A DNA stretch of 64,000 nucleotides from Cognatundibacterium rugosum. GTDB lineage: Bacteria; Pseudomonadota; Gammaproteobacteria; Burkholderiales; Burkholderiaceae_D. The DNA lies in contig NZ_JACOGG010000009.1 of assembly GCF_014284365.1 (NCBI RefSeq), positions 1 to 64,000 of the forward strand, written 5' to 3'. The notes below the pieces were generated by a model, which saw only the letters and a program-made list of their open reading frames with translations, was not told the origin of the DNA and searched no databases. The translations under genes and the position numbers were made by a program. Position 1 is the stretch's first letter; each line of letters opens with the position of its first letter. Below are positions 1 to 9,023 of the stretch, piece by piece.

Positions 1-83
1 CCCATCCCGAACAGGACCGTGAAACGACTCTGCGCCAATGATAGTGCTGCAACCAGTGTGAAAGTAGGTTATCGTCAGGCTCC
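1..83 (+). rRNA. rrf: 5S ribosomal RNA, 3' part
   Basis: The first 83 bases match the 3' two thirds of a bacterial 5S rRNA: the CCGAAC loop, the GTGAAACG segment, and a GTCAGGCTC tail that would close helix I with the missing 5' end. The rest of the gene, and presumably 23S and 16S, lie before the window. A strong terminator follows directly, so this is the end of an rRNA operon. The exact 3' end is uncertain by a few bases. Confidence 0.93.
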
Positions 84-87
84 CTTT

Positions 88-128
88 AAAAACCCCTCGT
101 TACAACCGTAACGGGGGGTTTTGCTTTT
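88..128 (+). terminator. Intrinsic terminator of the rRNA operon
   Basis: A GC-rich inverted repeat (ACCCCTCGTTA paired with TAACGGGGGT, about 92-118) is followed by a T-rich run. It begins within ten bases of the 5S end, the expected place for the rRNA operon terminator. Confidence 0.9.
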
Positions 129-241
129 TACGCTTTGCTTTGTGCTTTGTGCTTTGCTGTTGGAATTCGGCTGCTACGGCGGCGAATCAAACTCAAGGAT
201 GGCAATCAGCTAAAAACAAAACAACAGACAGCCAATAACAC

Positions 242-271
242 AAAGGGAGTACGCTTGCACGTACTCCCTTT
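242..271. terminator. Perfect 12-bp hairpin between the rRNA operon and mksB
   Basis: AAAGGGAGTACG pairs perfectly with CGTACTCCCTTT across a six-base loop. It lies between the plus-strand rRNA operon and the minus-strand mksB stop at 361, and both strands carry short T/A-rich edges. A bidirectional terminator is the simplest reading. The remaining bases from 129 to 360 hold no gene that I can see. Confidence 0.6.
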
Positions 272-360
272 GCTGCTTCTGAAGGTTCTTTAATTTGTGT
301 AGTATGACCGGGTTTGTACAGGGCTTGTTAGGCTGATTAAAAGCGAATCACTGAACATAC

Positions 361-3174
361 TCAATGAGTTCGCTGTTTACGCTGTAATACAAAGATAGGC
401 TGCGCCCATTCTGACTCTTTTTTCTTTTTGCTGGTGATCAGCGTTAGCTCCGATGGATCATATACATCCGTGTTGTGTGTCAGCGGGGTGGTCATCAAAT
501 ACTGTGCATCGGTATTTTTAAGGAATTCACCGACCAGCTGGATATTGCGTATATCCAGATGCGCAAAAGGTTCGTCAATAAATACAAAGCCGCCCGAACC
601 ATCTTCTGATTTAAGCAGGCCTATTAGCAATATCAGTGATTTCATGACCTGCTGACCACCGGATGCTTCGCCGTCATTCATGCCTATCGGGCCTTTGCCA
701 TCGAACTTGAAGCGTACATGCAAACCAGCCTGAGCAAGCTGGATATCATCGTTTTCCAGTTTCACAGGATCGGTATGAACTTCAATACCGGCCAGCTCTC
801 CCAATTGACGGATATTTTTGCTATAGGCTTTGATGGTGTAACGTAGCCTGTCCATGTAGGCAGCGCGTGCGTTGATCGTGGCTTCTATTGCCCGGTTATT
901 TTGATAGCGGCGTTCATCCGTTTCTGCCTGACGTCCTTGTAACAAGGTTTGCAGACGGGTGAACTGATCGACTACTGTCGCATCGGTTTCCCAGTCGTCA
1001 CGCGCCAGATTATGACTCAGACTGCGGATACGCAGTTCCACCTGATGGACATTTTCATGTTCTGCAACCAGCTCCTGGCGATGGCTGCTACGCTTCCAGG
1101 CAGCTGGCAGCTTGTTCCAGGTCTGCCGCATCTGGCGTAAAGTATCGAAGTGATGTTGACGTTCTTCAGTGTGACGTTTTTCCAGCGTGCGGCTTTGTGC
1201 TTCGGCATCCGCAATGGCTGCTTTTGCCTGCTCCCACTTCAGTTGTGCCACCGAGCGTTGTTCTGTGGCGGCTTTCAGCAGTGGCGCAATTTCACCTAAG
1301 CGGCTACCTACTTCTATCCTTTGTTGTTTCAGTGGCCGGGTATTGCGGCTAGCTTCTTCGAATTCAGCATGCCGCGCACTGAGTTCTTTTGCCGCATCCA
1401 CGCCTGCCAGACGTGCTTTATAGGCACTGATTTCTCCAGCCAGCTGGCTGATTTGCATCGTCAGCACATCTTCCTGCGATTGCAGGCGTGGCAGGGCTCT
1501 TAACAGTGCTTCAAGTCGCTGGCTGCGGCCTGCATTACCAAAGCGGTAGCGTGAGACTTCGACAAATAAAGAGCGGCCACCACGTCGTTCAAAATGATAG
1601 GCATCCGGTGTGATCCATTCCTGCTGGCGTGCCAGCTTCATGCCGCTGTCAATTGAATCGACCGTCACGATGCGTTGTAATTGCTCGATCAGCCAGGCGG
1701 GTGCCTGGGCAGTGAAGTTGACTACAGAGAGCAGGCTCTTATCCTTGACGACTGGCGCACTGATGCGTTCCGGTACGATGAAGTGATTGTACTTTTGTTT
1801 TTCACCGATGCGATAAGCGGCGCTGGCGTCACTGGCCTTGTCCAATAAAATGACGGAGGTATAGGCGCGCAGCACACCCTCGATGGCAGCTTGCCATTTG
1901 GTGTCGGTGACCTCCACGATATCGGTCAGCATGCAGTGTGCGATGTCAGCTTCCGACAGTGCACGCCGCATTTGCCGGACATTTTCAGGCTCGGGCATGG
2001 AAGACTTACCCTGCAGCGCAGCGATCGTGTCCATGTCGCTCGCGATGCGCTGATTTAAGGTATCGCGTTCCTGCTTGAGGCGGGACAGGCTGGCTTCTTT
2101 ATTTTCCAGATCGTTGGCGATATGCGCAACATCGGCATCCGCTTCAGCCGCCAGCTTTTGCAGACGGGTTTTCTGTTCGAGCAGGCTTTCCTGAGGCTTG
2201 AGTTTGGCATTAATCTGCTGCAGTTTTTCACGCAGCGCGCCTTCTTCTGCTTCCAGCGTAGTTTCGGCGTGTTTGGCTTCACTCAGTAATTGCGCTTGCT
2301 GCGCTAATTGCTGACGACGACCCGATAGCGCCTCATCCTGATTTTTCAGAAAACGGCGTGAGGCACGCAGTGACTCGCTGGTGGTCGCTGCTTTCGCCAG
2401 ATCTTCGTGATATTGCAGTGTAGGTAAAATCGCTTCCTGCAAGTCGCGCTTTTCTTTGGTCAGGCTTTCGTACTGATGGTAGTTCGCGACTTTGAGGCGT
2501 AAGCCTTCCAGATTGGTTTTTGCCGCTTCCAGTTCAGTTTCAAATCGTTGCAATTCCAGCTCAGTATCCTGTTGATGATGTTTCGCGTCATCATAGGCAT
2601 CCAATACCTCTTTATCCCCGAATACCTGAAACACCAGATCCAGTAATTGGCGCGGAGAATACTCACACAATTTATCGGTTTCACCTTGTTCCAGGGCGAG
2701 GACCTTGCCCATCGCATTGGACAAGCCTGCATGCGACAGACGTTTGCGATAACTTTCTACGCCCAGCCAGTCATTGGCATCAATAATATCTTCGATCTCG
2801 ACTTTACCGCCGCGCATCAGATACTGGCGCTTCCAGTCACCGCCATTTTTTTCTATCTTGCAGAATAGTGTGACTTCATCTTCATACAGGCCGGACAGGC
2901 GGAAGGGACGATTAGAAATTTGCGGCCCAACCGCGCTGTTATCCACGACAGCGCGCAGCCATGCGGTCTGCTGCCCAGAATGGCGTGCATAGTGTTTATA
3001 CGAGCGCCCCATCGAACATTCCAGTCCGAACAGGGTACGTAAGGCATCCAGCAGCGTTGTTTTTCCCGATCCGTTTTGGCCGGCAATGGTGATGATTTTG
3101 GCATCCAGCGGGATATTCTTAATACGTTGCCAGTAATCCCAATGAACGAGCTCAAGTGATTTGATATGAAACAT
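361..3174 (-). CDS. mksB: MukB/MksB-like SMC ATPase (condensin subunit)
   Basis: This is a 937-residue SMC-type ATPase. The N-terminus has a Walker A motif GQNGSGKTT (about residues 32-40), and the C-terminus has an ABC signature ASGGQQ and a Walker B segment FVFIDEPFAHLD. Between them lie two Gln/Glu/Leu-rich coiled-coil stretches (about 190-380 and 570-800) around a globular hinge. The length fits MksB/JetC and is far shorter than E. coli MukB (about 1,480). It is the last gene of a minus-strand operon, five bases after mksE. With MksE and MksF it should form a DNA-loop-extruding condensin acting in chromosome organisation or plasmid defence. SbcC/RecN-type proteins are excluded by the partner genes. 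The family is clear; the exact subfamily (MksB or JetC) is inferred. Confidence 0.85.
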   Translation of the reverse strand: MFHIKSLELVHWDYWQRIKNIPLDAKIITIAGQNGSGKTTLLDALRTLFGLECSMGRSYKHYARHSGQQTAWLRAVVDNSAVGPQISNRPFRLSGLYEDEVTLFCKIEKNGGDWKRQYLMRGGKVEIEDIIDANDWLGVESYRKRLSHAGLSNAMGKVLALEQGETDKLCEYSPRQLLDLVFQVFGDKEVLDAYDDAKHHQQDTELELQRFETELEAAKTNLEGLRLKVANYHQYESLTKEKRDLQEAILPTLQYHEDLAKAATTSESLRASRRFLKNQDEALSGRRQQLAQQAQLLSEAKHAETTLEAEEGALREKLQQINAKLKPQESLLEQKTRLQKLAAEADADVAHIANDLENKEASLSRLKQERDTLNQRIASDMDTIAALQGKSSMPEPENVRQMRRALSEADIAHCMLTDIVEVTDTKWQAAIEGVLRAYTSVILLDKASDASAAYRIGEKQKYNHFIVPERISAPVVKDKSLLSVVNFTAQAPAWLIEQLQRIVTVDSIDSGMKLARQQEWITPDAYHFERRGGRSLFVEVSRYRFGNAGRSQRLEALLRALPRLQSQEDVLTMQISQLAGEISAYKARLAGVDAAKELSARHAEFEEASRNTRPLKQQRIEVGSRLGEIAPLLKAATEQRSVAQLKWEQAKAAIADAEAQSRTLEKRHTEERQHHFDTLRQMRQTWNKLPAAWKRSSHRQELVAEHENVHQVELRIRSLSHNLARDDWETDATVVDQFTRLQTLLQGRQAETDERRYQNNRAIEATINARAAYMDRLRYTIKAYSKNIRQLGELAGIEVHTDPVKLENDDIQLAQAGLHVRFKFDGKGPIGMNDGEASGGQQVMKSLILLIGLLKSEDGSGGFVFIDEPFAHLDIRNIQLVGEFLKNTDAQYLMTTPLTHNTDVYDPSELTLITSKKKKESEWAQPIFVLQRKQRTH

Positions 3175-3179
3175 GATGC

Positions 3180-3890
3180 TTAATTTTCTTCTGTATCGGT
3201 TGAGCCAGATGCATCCGCGTTGGCCACTTGATTGGTGTTCGCGATGATCGTTGCGGGTGTTCGTGCTGCTGGCAAATGGAATATATCCGACAGCGCACCA
3301 TTGATGATGCGGTCCTTCAGTGTGTCGGTATCCATCAGCAGATCGAGCAAGGGGCCTTCCAGAATCAGATCTGCTTTTCTCTCAACAAAGCCCAACCTGA
3401 CCAGTTGGCCGAGATTCATATCCATGCGGGTTTTCTTGCCCAGCTTGTCACCGAAGTCGGCCAGCAAAGCACGATAGGAAATGCCAATGGACGTGTCTTC
3501 TGCGCGTGGTAATGGTTTCTCTTTGCCGAACATATCGTTCTGATCTTCTTCTGCGAGCTGATGTGCTTCTTGTCGCTCACGTTTGGGCAATATGATCAGC
3601 GACCAAAGCACCACCAGTAAGGCAACGCCATCGCGCGCCAGACCAAAATTATTGTTTTGCCAGGTGTCTTTGGTACCGAATACTTTGGATTCACTATCCC
3701 GTGTGAGTGCAAGTGTCACATGGTCGGCATATACATTATCGACAAATTTCATGCCACAGGCTTTGAGTCTCGTATCCAGTTCGGCACGAAACAGCTCATC
3801 GGATAAGGCGCGTTTAACCAGTTTGTCTTCACGGCGCAAAGTTTGATGCGCGAGCAAACGCGCAATCAGAATTTGTACATCTTCAGTCAT
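3180..3890 (-). CDS. mksE: MksE/JetB-like condensin subunit (DUF4194 type)
   Basis: This 236-residue protein has no signal peptide or membrane segment. It resembles the DUF4194/MukE-like accessory subunits: a helical N-terminus, a conserved-looking GLARDGVALLVVLWSL segment near the middle, and a winged-helix-like C-terminal half ending in an acidic tail. In the family this subunit binds the kleisin (MksF) and regulates loading of the SMC dimer on DNA. Its start overlaps the mksF stop by four bases (ATGA) and its stop lies five bases before mksB, so the three are translationally coupled. The assignment rests on size, position between an SMC and a kleisin-like gene, and the core motif. Confidence 0.75.
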   Translation of the reverse strand: MTEDVQILIARLLAHQTLRREDKLVKRALSDELFRAELDTRLKACGMKFVDNVYADHVTLALTRDSESKVFGTKDTWQNNNFGLARDGVALLVVLWSLIILPKRERQEAHQLAEEDQNDMFGKEKPLPRAEDTSIGISYRALLADFGDKLGKKTRMDMNLGQLVRLGFVERKADLILEGPLLDLLMDTDTLKDRIINGALSDIFHLPAARTPATIIANTNQVANADASGSTDTEEN

Positions 3891-5230
3891 GGTGTTTCCT
3901 GAATAGGGGAGGCTGCAGTTGGTGCATCGTCTGCGCTTGGTGCTGCGACGAGACTGGCAATGGAAATCGCAGCGAGCTGCGCATCATTGAGTTTCTGCAT
4001 TTTGTCTTTGGACTGGAATATCAATGGCAGCCGTGCCAGCGTGCCAGTTGCGCCTTGCAAGGCAGATTCGTTGGGATCACCCAGTAAAGGCAGCATCGAT
4101 GCTCGGTAAGACGCAACGGCGAAGCTGGCGGGCAGCAGCAAATCCTGTAGTGGAATCCCTTTTGCTCCGGGCTGGATATGCTTGAGCAAATCCAGCCAGT
4201 GATCGAGTTCATGCAATGCATCATCGTTGTCATTGGCGACAGAAACCGCGTTTTCACCGGCCGGCAGAGCACCGGCCACAGCCGATACCCGGTGACTCAG
4301 TAATTCACTTTCTGCCACATCTATCATTTCAGACGGCGTGATAAACAGCGGGGTCACCGGATGTGCCAGAGCCTCATCCGCGAGTGAGGCCAGATCTTCT
4401 TTTTGCAGCAACCAGGTCTTGATATCTGTGGTCGACAAACCAGACTGGCCGAGATGCACCCGCTGTCTTTCTATCTGATTCAATGCACGCGAAAACATGC
4501 CCTGCATATTCAACAGCGCACTCTGGGCACGTCCTATCGCCTGGGCTGCTTTGTGCGTTGCCGCGTCAGCCCGTTCATCATGGGTGATGGCATGAATGAT
4601 CTTAGAACCCTTTTCTACCCAGTCACAGGCGGTATGCCATTTTTTTTGTGCTGCCCGCAATTGAAATTCTGAGCCAGATGCGATGGCGTCTGAAAATTCC
4701 TCAGTCAGTTCGATCAGTCGTCCCAGTAAATGATGTAATTGTTCGACGGATACACCGCCGACTGCCTGCGCGCCTGCGACTTGCGTGAGCATGTAACTCA
4801 TCTCTGCCTGGTCATTGTGTTCCTCGACCTGTATCAAAGATTCCAGTGCTGCCATGACATTGCGAGCCGTCGGCGTGATGCGGTAAACCCCGGCGCCGGA
4901 ATCCCACGCCAGCAGTCCATTACCGCGTAAGCGTGACAGCACGGTTTCGAGTGCATCTGGATCCAGATAGGCCAGTTTGGCATTGATATCGGCACGGGTT
5001 AAGGAGGGGGATTCCACATCCGCCGCCAGTTCGCGCAGCACCAGCAGACGCAATAGCACTGCATTAAACCCACCATGAAACAATGCAGTAAATGCCTGTA
5101 ATACAGGTTGTGCACGTTTAAGGGGGAATACAGCGGAAACGTCGTCGGGTGAAATTCCTGCTTTGAAATACGTCTGCAGAGCGAGGTCATCCCCGGTCTG
5201 GACTTGAGCATCGTCACTAAAATTTTGCAT
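3887..5230 (-). CDS. mksF: MksF/JetA-like kleisin subunit
   Basis: This 447-residue soluble protein is largely helical. Residues about 50-130 look like a winged helix, followed by long helices (about 150-290) and a C-terminal domain ending in an Ala/Pro-rich acidic tail. It is the first of three overlapping minus-strand genes (mksF, mksE, mksB), the position held by the kleisin in MukF/MksF and JetA systems. The kleisin bridges the two SMC heads and recruits MksE. No close catalytic motif is visible, as expected. The start at 5230 is the only Met that keeps the N-terminus; its ribosome site is weak. Identity is inferred mainly from the operon. Confidence 0.7.
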   Translation of the reverse strand: MQNFSDDAQVQTGDDLALQTYFKAGISPDDVSAVFPLKRAQPVLQAFTALFHGGFNAVLLRLLVLRELAADVESPSLTRADINAKLAYLDPDALETVLSRLRGNGLLAWDSGAGVYRITPTARNVMAALESLIQVEEHNDQAEMSYMLTQVAGAQAVGGVSVEQLHHLLGRLIELTEEFSDAIASGSEFQLRAAQKKWHTACDWVEKGSKIIHAITHDERADAATHKAAQAIGRAQSALLNMQGMFSRALNQIERQRVHLGQSGLSTTDIKTWLLQKEDLASLADEALAHPVTPLFITPSEMIDVAESELLSHRVSAVAGALPAGENAVSVANDNDDALHELDHWLDLLKHIQPGAKGIPLQDLLLPASFAVASYRASMLPLLGDPNESALQGATGTLARLPLIFQSKDKMQKLNDAQLAAISIASLVAAPSADDAPTAASPIQETP

Positions 5231-5357
5231 ACGGCATTTTACCCGCTTGCAAGAGGCTTGAATATTGTTTTAAGTGAAACGTTTTCCTGGTTGGCTGAGC
5301 CTGAAGGCGTTCAGAATGCCCATCCAGGCATCCAGCATCTGTGTCGCCGGAATACTG

Positions 5358-5690
5358 CTATTCCAGTCTGCTGCGCGGATAGCGATAGCTGATCACGCGT
5401 TGATGGATGTGTTCTCGCTCTTCCTTTGAGGCACTTAACATACGTTGAACCGCATTGCGGGGAACCCGGAAATAGCGGCGCCGGTTTCCCCGCATATCCA
5501 TAGTGCGCCATCCATGTGCGGTCAGCCAGTCCCATTGTTCATAGTCGATAGGGACAAACAACTGTATCTTAATTTGTTGATTGATAATCGTTGCACCGAA
5601 TGCGGGCTTGGGCCCCGGCGGTGGCAGGCTGCGCTGTTGCCGTATCCGAAATAAGCTACGCAGACAATCTTTGATATCTGAGGTGTTCAT
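5358..5690 (-). CDS. Small basic protein of unknown function upstream of mksFEB
   Basis: A 110-residue Arg-rich protein that I do not recognise. It has a proline patch near residues 23-28, an aromatic stretch around YEQWDWLTAHGW, and a basic C-terminal half (RGNRRRYFRVPRN) that could bind nucleic acid. The start is supported by an AGGA site seven bases upstream. It lies 127 bases before mksF on the same strand and may be co-transcribed with it. It is not a JetD/topoisomerase-VI-like nuclease, the fourth member of Wadjet operons. A perfect inverted repeat stands just before its start. Confidence 0.6.
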   Translation of the reverse strand: MNTSDIKDCLRSLFRIRQQRSLPPPGPKPAFGATIINQQIKIQLFVPIDYEQWDWLTAHGWRTMDMRGNRRRYFRVPRNAVQRMLSASKEEREHIHQRVISYRYPRSRLE

Positions 5691-5697
5691 ACCATCC

Positions 5698-5727
5698 TAC
5701 AATGCAGAAAAAAGTCTCTGCATTGTA
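5698..5727. promoter_or_regulatory. Perfect 11-bp inverted repeat before the mks operon
   Basis: TACAATGCAGA and TCTGCATTGTA flank an eight-base spacer. The repeat ends eight bases before the start codon at 5690 and borders its AGGA ribosome site. On the minus strand the outer arm begins with TACAAT, which could itself be a -10 element. It could be an operator or an RNA hairpin controlling translation. Confidence 0.5.
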
Positions 5728-5807
5728 GACGGTTTTATTGTTACAAATGCAATTTGCTTGTAATCCTTTGTAAGTGACGTAATACAATGCACACAGATTT
5801 ACTCAAA

Positions 5808-6731
5808 TCAGCGTTGGGTTGGTGGCAGCCATACTTTATTTTCCAAAAAACGGGTCAGTGCAACTATCGCCGCCTGCACTTTTGGTGGTTGCAGTTTACG
5901 TTTTAATGTTACGGCAAATATCCCCCCGCCATGCAAGCTCCATTCTGGCAGCAAACGTACCAGGCTTCCTTGCTGGATTTCATCAGCGACAGTGAATGAG
6001 GGGACTCGTGCAATCGCGTAGGCGTCCAAACACATGGCGACCATCGTGGTCACGCTGTCTGTCATTGCAAATGCAGACATCATAATCTTCTCTTGTGTGC
6101 CATGCCGGTGCTGCAAACTGAGCTGACACGGGTCACTCAGTCTGGTCAGGCTGATCATTTTGTGGTTCTCCATCAATTCAGCCGGGGTTTGCGGCACACC
6201 GGCCGCGCGCAGATAGACGGGACTGGCGACCAGAATTTCATCGAGATTAGCTAATTTTCGCGCAACCTGGGCAGACTCCCGTAGCCAGCCTGAACGGATA
6301 GCCAGATCGATCTGATGTTCCGCCAGATCAATAACCTGATCGGAAACGCGGATATCCAGCATCAGCTGTTTGTGGCTTGATGCCAGCGGGCCAAGCGCAG
6401 GCAGAACGATTCTGGTCGCGACGTCTGAGGCACAGGCTATTCTTAAGCGGCCGCTGATCTCACCAGAGTGTTCATGAATAATCTCTTGTGCAGATTCTGC
6501 GGTGGACAGCATATCGGCACATTTCTCGTAAAACTCCTGGCCAATTTCTGTCAGTGACAGACTACGTGTTGTTCTGTGCAGCAAGCGCACGCCAAGTTCA
6601 TCTTCCAGCTGAGTTACTGCAGCACTAATGACTGAGGTCGTCAAATCCTGTGCTCTGGCCGCGGCTGAAAATGAACCGTATCGTACCACTTGCGCAAATA
6701 TGGCCATGCGGCGTAGTTGGTCAAATTGCAT
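5808..6731 (-). CDS. LysR-family transcriptional regulator
   Basis: A 307-residue protein with the LysR layout: an N-terminal winged helix-turn-helix (about residues 1-62, GSFSAAARAQDLTTSVISAA as recognition region) and a two-lobed periplasmic-binding-like effector domain (about 90-295). It is divergent from the thioredoxin-fold gene starting at 6939, and the roughly 200-base intergenic region is AT-rich. LysR proteins often control a divergent neighbour, so the CGWC protein and perhaps msrA behind it are candidate targets. The effector is unknown. Confidence 0.9.
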   Translation of the reverse strand: MQFDQLRRMAIFAQVVRYGSFSAAARAQDLTTSVISAAVTQLEDELGVRLLHRTTRSLSLTEIGQEFYEKCADMLSTAESAQEIIHEHSGEISGRLRIACASDVATRIVLPALGPLASSHKQLMLDIRVSDQVIDLAEHQIDLAIRSGWLRESAQVARKLANLDEILVASPVYLRAAGVPQTPAELMENHKMISLTRLSDPCQLSLQHRHGTQEKIMMSAFAMTDSVTTMVAMCLDAYAIARVPSFTVADEIQQGSLVRLLPEWSLHGGGIFAVTLKRKLQPPKVQAAIVALTRFLENKVWLPPTQR

Positions 6732-6938
6732 AACACTGTTTCCTTCTTGTGGTAACAGTATCTAAGCTGAGCTAAAAAGATTTGGAAATAGCAAAATAAC
6801 TTTTTTTGCAATTGTTATCAATTTAATGAAATAAGATTGTTTCGCTATACAGAAAAGAGATTTTCGCTAATACCACTATGTCAGGTATGTTGTATTGCTT
6901 ACAATCCCTTACATCCTGTTTTCATGGAGACCAGAAGT

Positions 6939-7589
6939 ATGAGCATCAAGCTGCATTTGATTTTTGATCCACTATGCGGATGGTGCTATGCGATGAAGCC
7001 TTTCTTACGTGCCAGTCAGGCTTATTTCGAAGATCGTCTGCAATGGGGGTTTCACCCTGGCCTGTTGTTTCCCGAGCCGACTATGATTTCGTCTGAATAT
7101 CGCGAACACATGCTGAATTCAGATGCAAAAATTGCCGCATTGACAGGCGTTCCATATGGCGAAGCTTATGTTGATAGATTGAAACGGGATCATGCGCTGA
7201 ATTATCATTCCGTACCACCAGCGGTTGCAGTTTTATCTTGCAGCCAACGCTCAGCAAATCTGGCTTTGCTGATGTTGGAAAAGATTCAATATGCGCATTA
7301 TGTCGAGGGGCGGAACGTCAGTGACTTGCATGTGTTAGCCTGTTTTTCGGAAGAATTAGACTGTTCGAAAGCAACATTTCTGGATGGTTATGAAAAATCA
7401 GCGTCGTTACTCTCAGAGCAAAATAGGGCGCGCCAGGAGTTACAGCACAGCGTAGGAAATAGTGGCTCTCCCAACCTGATACTGGAAATAAATGGCAGCT
7501 TGCGCTATCTGAATTCCAGTCTGGCGTACCAGGCACCGCGCCAGTTGATTGGATTGATAGAACGTCAACTGCTGCATCAGCAAACATAA
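6939..7589 (+). CDS. DsbA-family thioredoxin-fold protein with CGWC motif
   Basis: From the ATG at 6939 this is a 216-residue protein. A CGWC redox motif lies at residues 13-16, right after the first beta strand (LIFDPLCGWC), and the rest is the helical insertion and C-terminal fold of the DsbA family. No signal peptide is visible, so it is probably a cytoplasmic FrnE-like or 2-hydroxychromene-isomerase-like relative and not a periplasmic oxidase. A GGAGA site eight bases before 6939 favours that start over the upstream in-frame TTG and ATG. It lies between a divergent LysR gene and msrA, which suggests a thiol-redox or oxidative-stress role. Confidence 0.8.
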   Translation: MSIKLHLIFDPLCGWCYAMKPFLRASQAYFEDRLQWGFHPGLLFPEPTMISSEYREHMLNSDAKIAALTGVPYGEAYVDRLKRDHALNYHSVPPAVAVLSCSQRSANLALLMLEKIQYAHYVEGRNVSDLHVLACFSEELDCSKATFLDGYEKSASLLSEQNRARQELQHSVGNSGSPNLILEINGSLRYLNSSLAYQAPRQLIGLIERQLLHQQT

Positions 7590-7810
7590 TTCAGGTCCAT
7601 ATTCATGGGACTTAGAATGCGGCAACTCGCTGTGTCATCGGATGCTGACAGGATTGCATGCGCGAGTAATTCCATATAGACGAATCAAAGATGCTGACCG
7701 CAAGCAAGAAATGACTGCCTCTGTCAGAATAGGTGATCAAGAATGTTTGCGATGATGTGTATATCGTGCATATCGTGCAGATCAGAAGGTCTATCTGGGA
7801 GAAAATAGCG

Positions 7811-8341
7811 ATGCGCGAATCAGCGACTTTAGGGGGCGGTTGTTTTTGGTGTTTAGATGCTGTTTACCGGCGTATTCATGGTGTGCTCAGCGTCGAGTCT
7901 GGCTATTGTGGCGGACAGGTGCATCAACCCAGCTACGAACAGATATGTACCGGTAAGACCGGGCATGCGGAAGTGGTCAGACTCAGCTTTGATCCAGCCA
8001 TCATCAGCTATCGCGAGATACTGGAGATATTCTTCTTAATTCATGATCCGACGACATTGAATCGCCAGGGTAATGACGTTGGTACTCAATACCGCTCCGT
8101 GATTTACAGTCACAGCCACGAGCAACACGCCATCGCGGAAGCCGTTAAAACTGCAATGGCAGATCACTGGGATGCACCCATCGTGACTGAGCTTGCGATG
8201 GCACCCATGTTTTACCCGGCGGAAGCCTACCATCAGGATTATTTTACCCAGCATCCTCAGCAGGGGTATTGTGCATTTGTGGTTGCGCCTAAGGTGAGCA
8301 AGGCTCGCCAGGCCTTCCGGAAAATCTGGAAACAGGATTGA
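7811..8341 (+). CDS. msrA: Peptide methionine sulfoxide reductase A
   Basis: A 176-residue enzyme that reduces methionine-S-sulfoxide in proteins and free methionine sulfoxide, using thioredoxin. The catalytic motif GGCFWC sits at residues 9-14, followed by the family blocks GYCGG, TGKTGHAEVV, HDPTTLNRQGNDVGTQYRS and YHQDY. The start at 7811 has a GGGAG ribosome site and places the motif close to the N-terminus as in cytoplasmic MsrA; the longer in-frame upstream extension has no such support. A single-domain form without fused MsrB. Confidence 0.95.
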   Translation: MRESATLGGGCFWCLDAVYRRIHGVLSVESGYCGGQVHQPSYEQICTGKTGHAEVVRLSFDPAIISYREILEIFFLIHDPTTLNRQGNDVGTQYRSVIYSHSHEQHAIAEAVKTAMADHWDAPIVTELAMAPMFYPAEAYHQDYFTQHPQQGYCAFVVAPKVSKARQAFRKIWKQD

Positions 8342-8464
8342 TATTTTTCGCATTTGAGCATGGGTTTTTGTTAATATTTGCCCGGCGAAACAAGTGCTCT
8401 TGTGTCATTCTATTGCGCTGTCGTTACGCCTCTGTATTTTTCTAATTCGGCCGGAGAGTGAGCT

Positions 8465-8977
8465 ATGGCGCTACGCAATGTGAATCAGGTAACCCTTAAT
8501 CTGGTTCAGAAGTATGAAGGTATTCCAGATGGAAATTCTGCTACCCCGAATATCGATCCCTATCTGGATCCTGTTGGCATCTGGACTATAGGGTGGGGCC
8601 ATGCAATAACATTTCAGGGGCGTTTTTTAAAAGGCGAAGCGGACCGGGCACAGGTGCTGGCTTTGTATCCGCAAGGCATCACGATGGTGCAAGCACAAAG
8701 TCTGTTGCAAAGCGATTTGATGAATGCGGGCCGGGATGTAGCATCGGTGGTCAGTGTCGCGTTGAATGACAACCAGTTTGGCGCCCTGACCAGTTTTACA
8801 TTTAATCTGGGTATAGGCAATTTGAAGAGCTCGACCTTACTCAAAAAACTGAATCAGGGTGATTATCAGGGCGCTGCTGATGAATTCGGCCGCTGGGTGA
8901 TGGCTGGAGGGAAGCCCTTCCCTGGTCTGGTTGCACGGCGAGCAGCCGAACGTACCTTATTCCTGACACCCTGTTGA
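8465..8977 (+). CDS. Phage-type lysozyme (GH24 muramidase)
   Basis: A 170-residue glycoside hydrolase family 24 endolysin that cleaves the MurNAc-GlcNAc bond of peptidoglycan. The catalytic arrangement is visible: Glu18 in KYEG, Asp35 in PYLDP, and Thr41 in WTIGWGH. The later helices (FNLGIGNLKSSTLLKKLNQG, GLVARRAAER) also match phage lysozymes. No signal peptide or N-terminal anchor is seen, so export would need a holin or another route. No holin, spanin or other phage gene lies nearby, so it appears to be a lone, domesticated or relic endolysin. Confidence 0.88.
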   Translation: MALRNVNQVTLNLVQKYEGIPDGNSATPNIDPYLDPVGIWTIGWGHAITFQGRFLKGEADRAQVLALYPQGITMVQAQSLLQSDLMNAGRDVASVVSVALNDNQFGALTSFTFNLGIGNLKSSTLLKKLNQGDYQGAADEFGRWVMAGGKPFPGLVARRAAERTLFLTPC

Positions 8978-9023
8978 ATCATCAAACTGAGCTCAGCAGG
9001 CTGACAGGACGACATGGTGCGGG

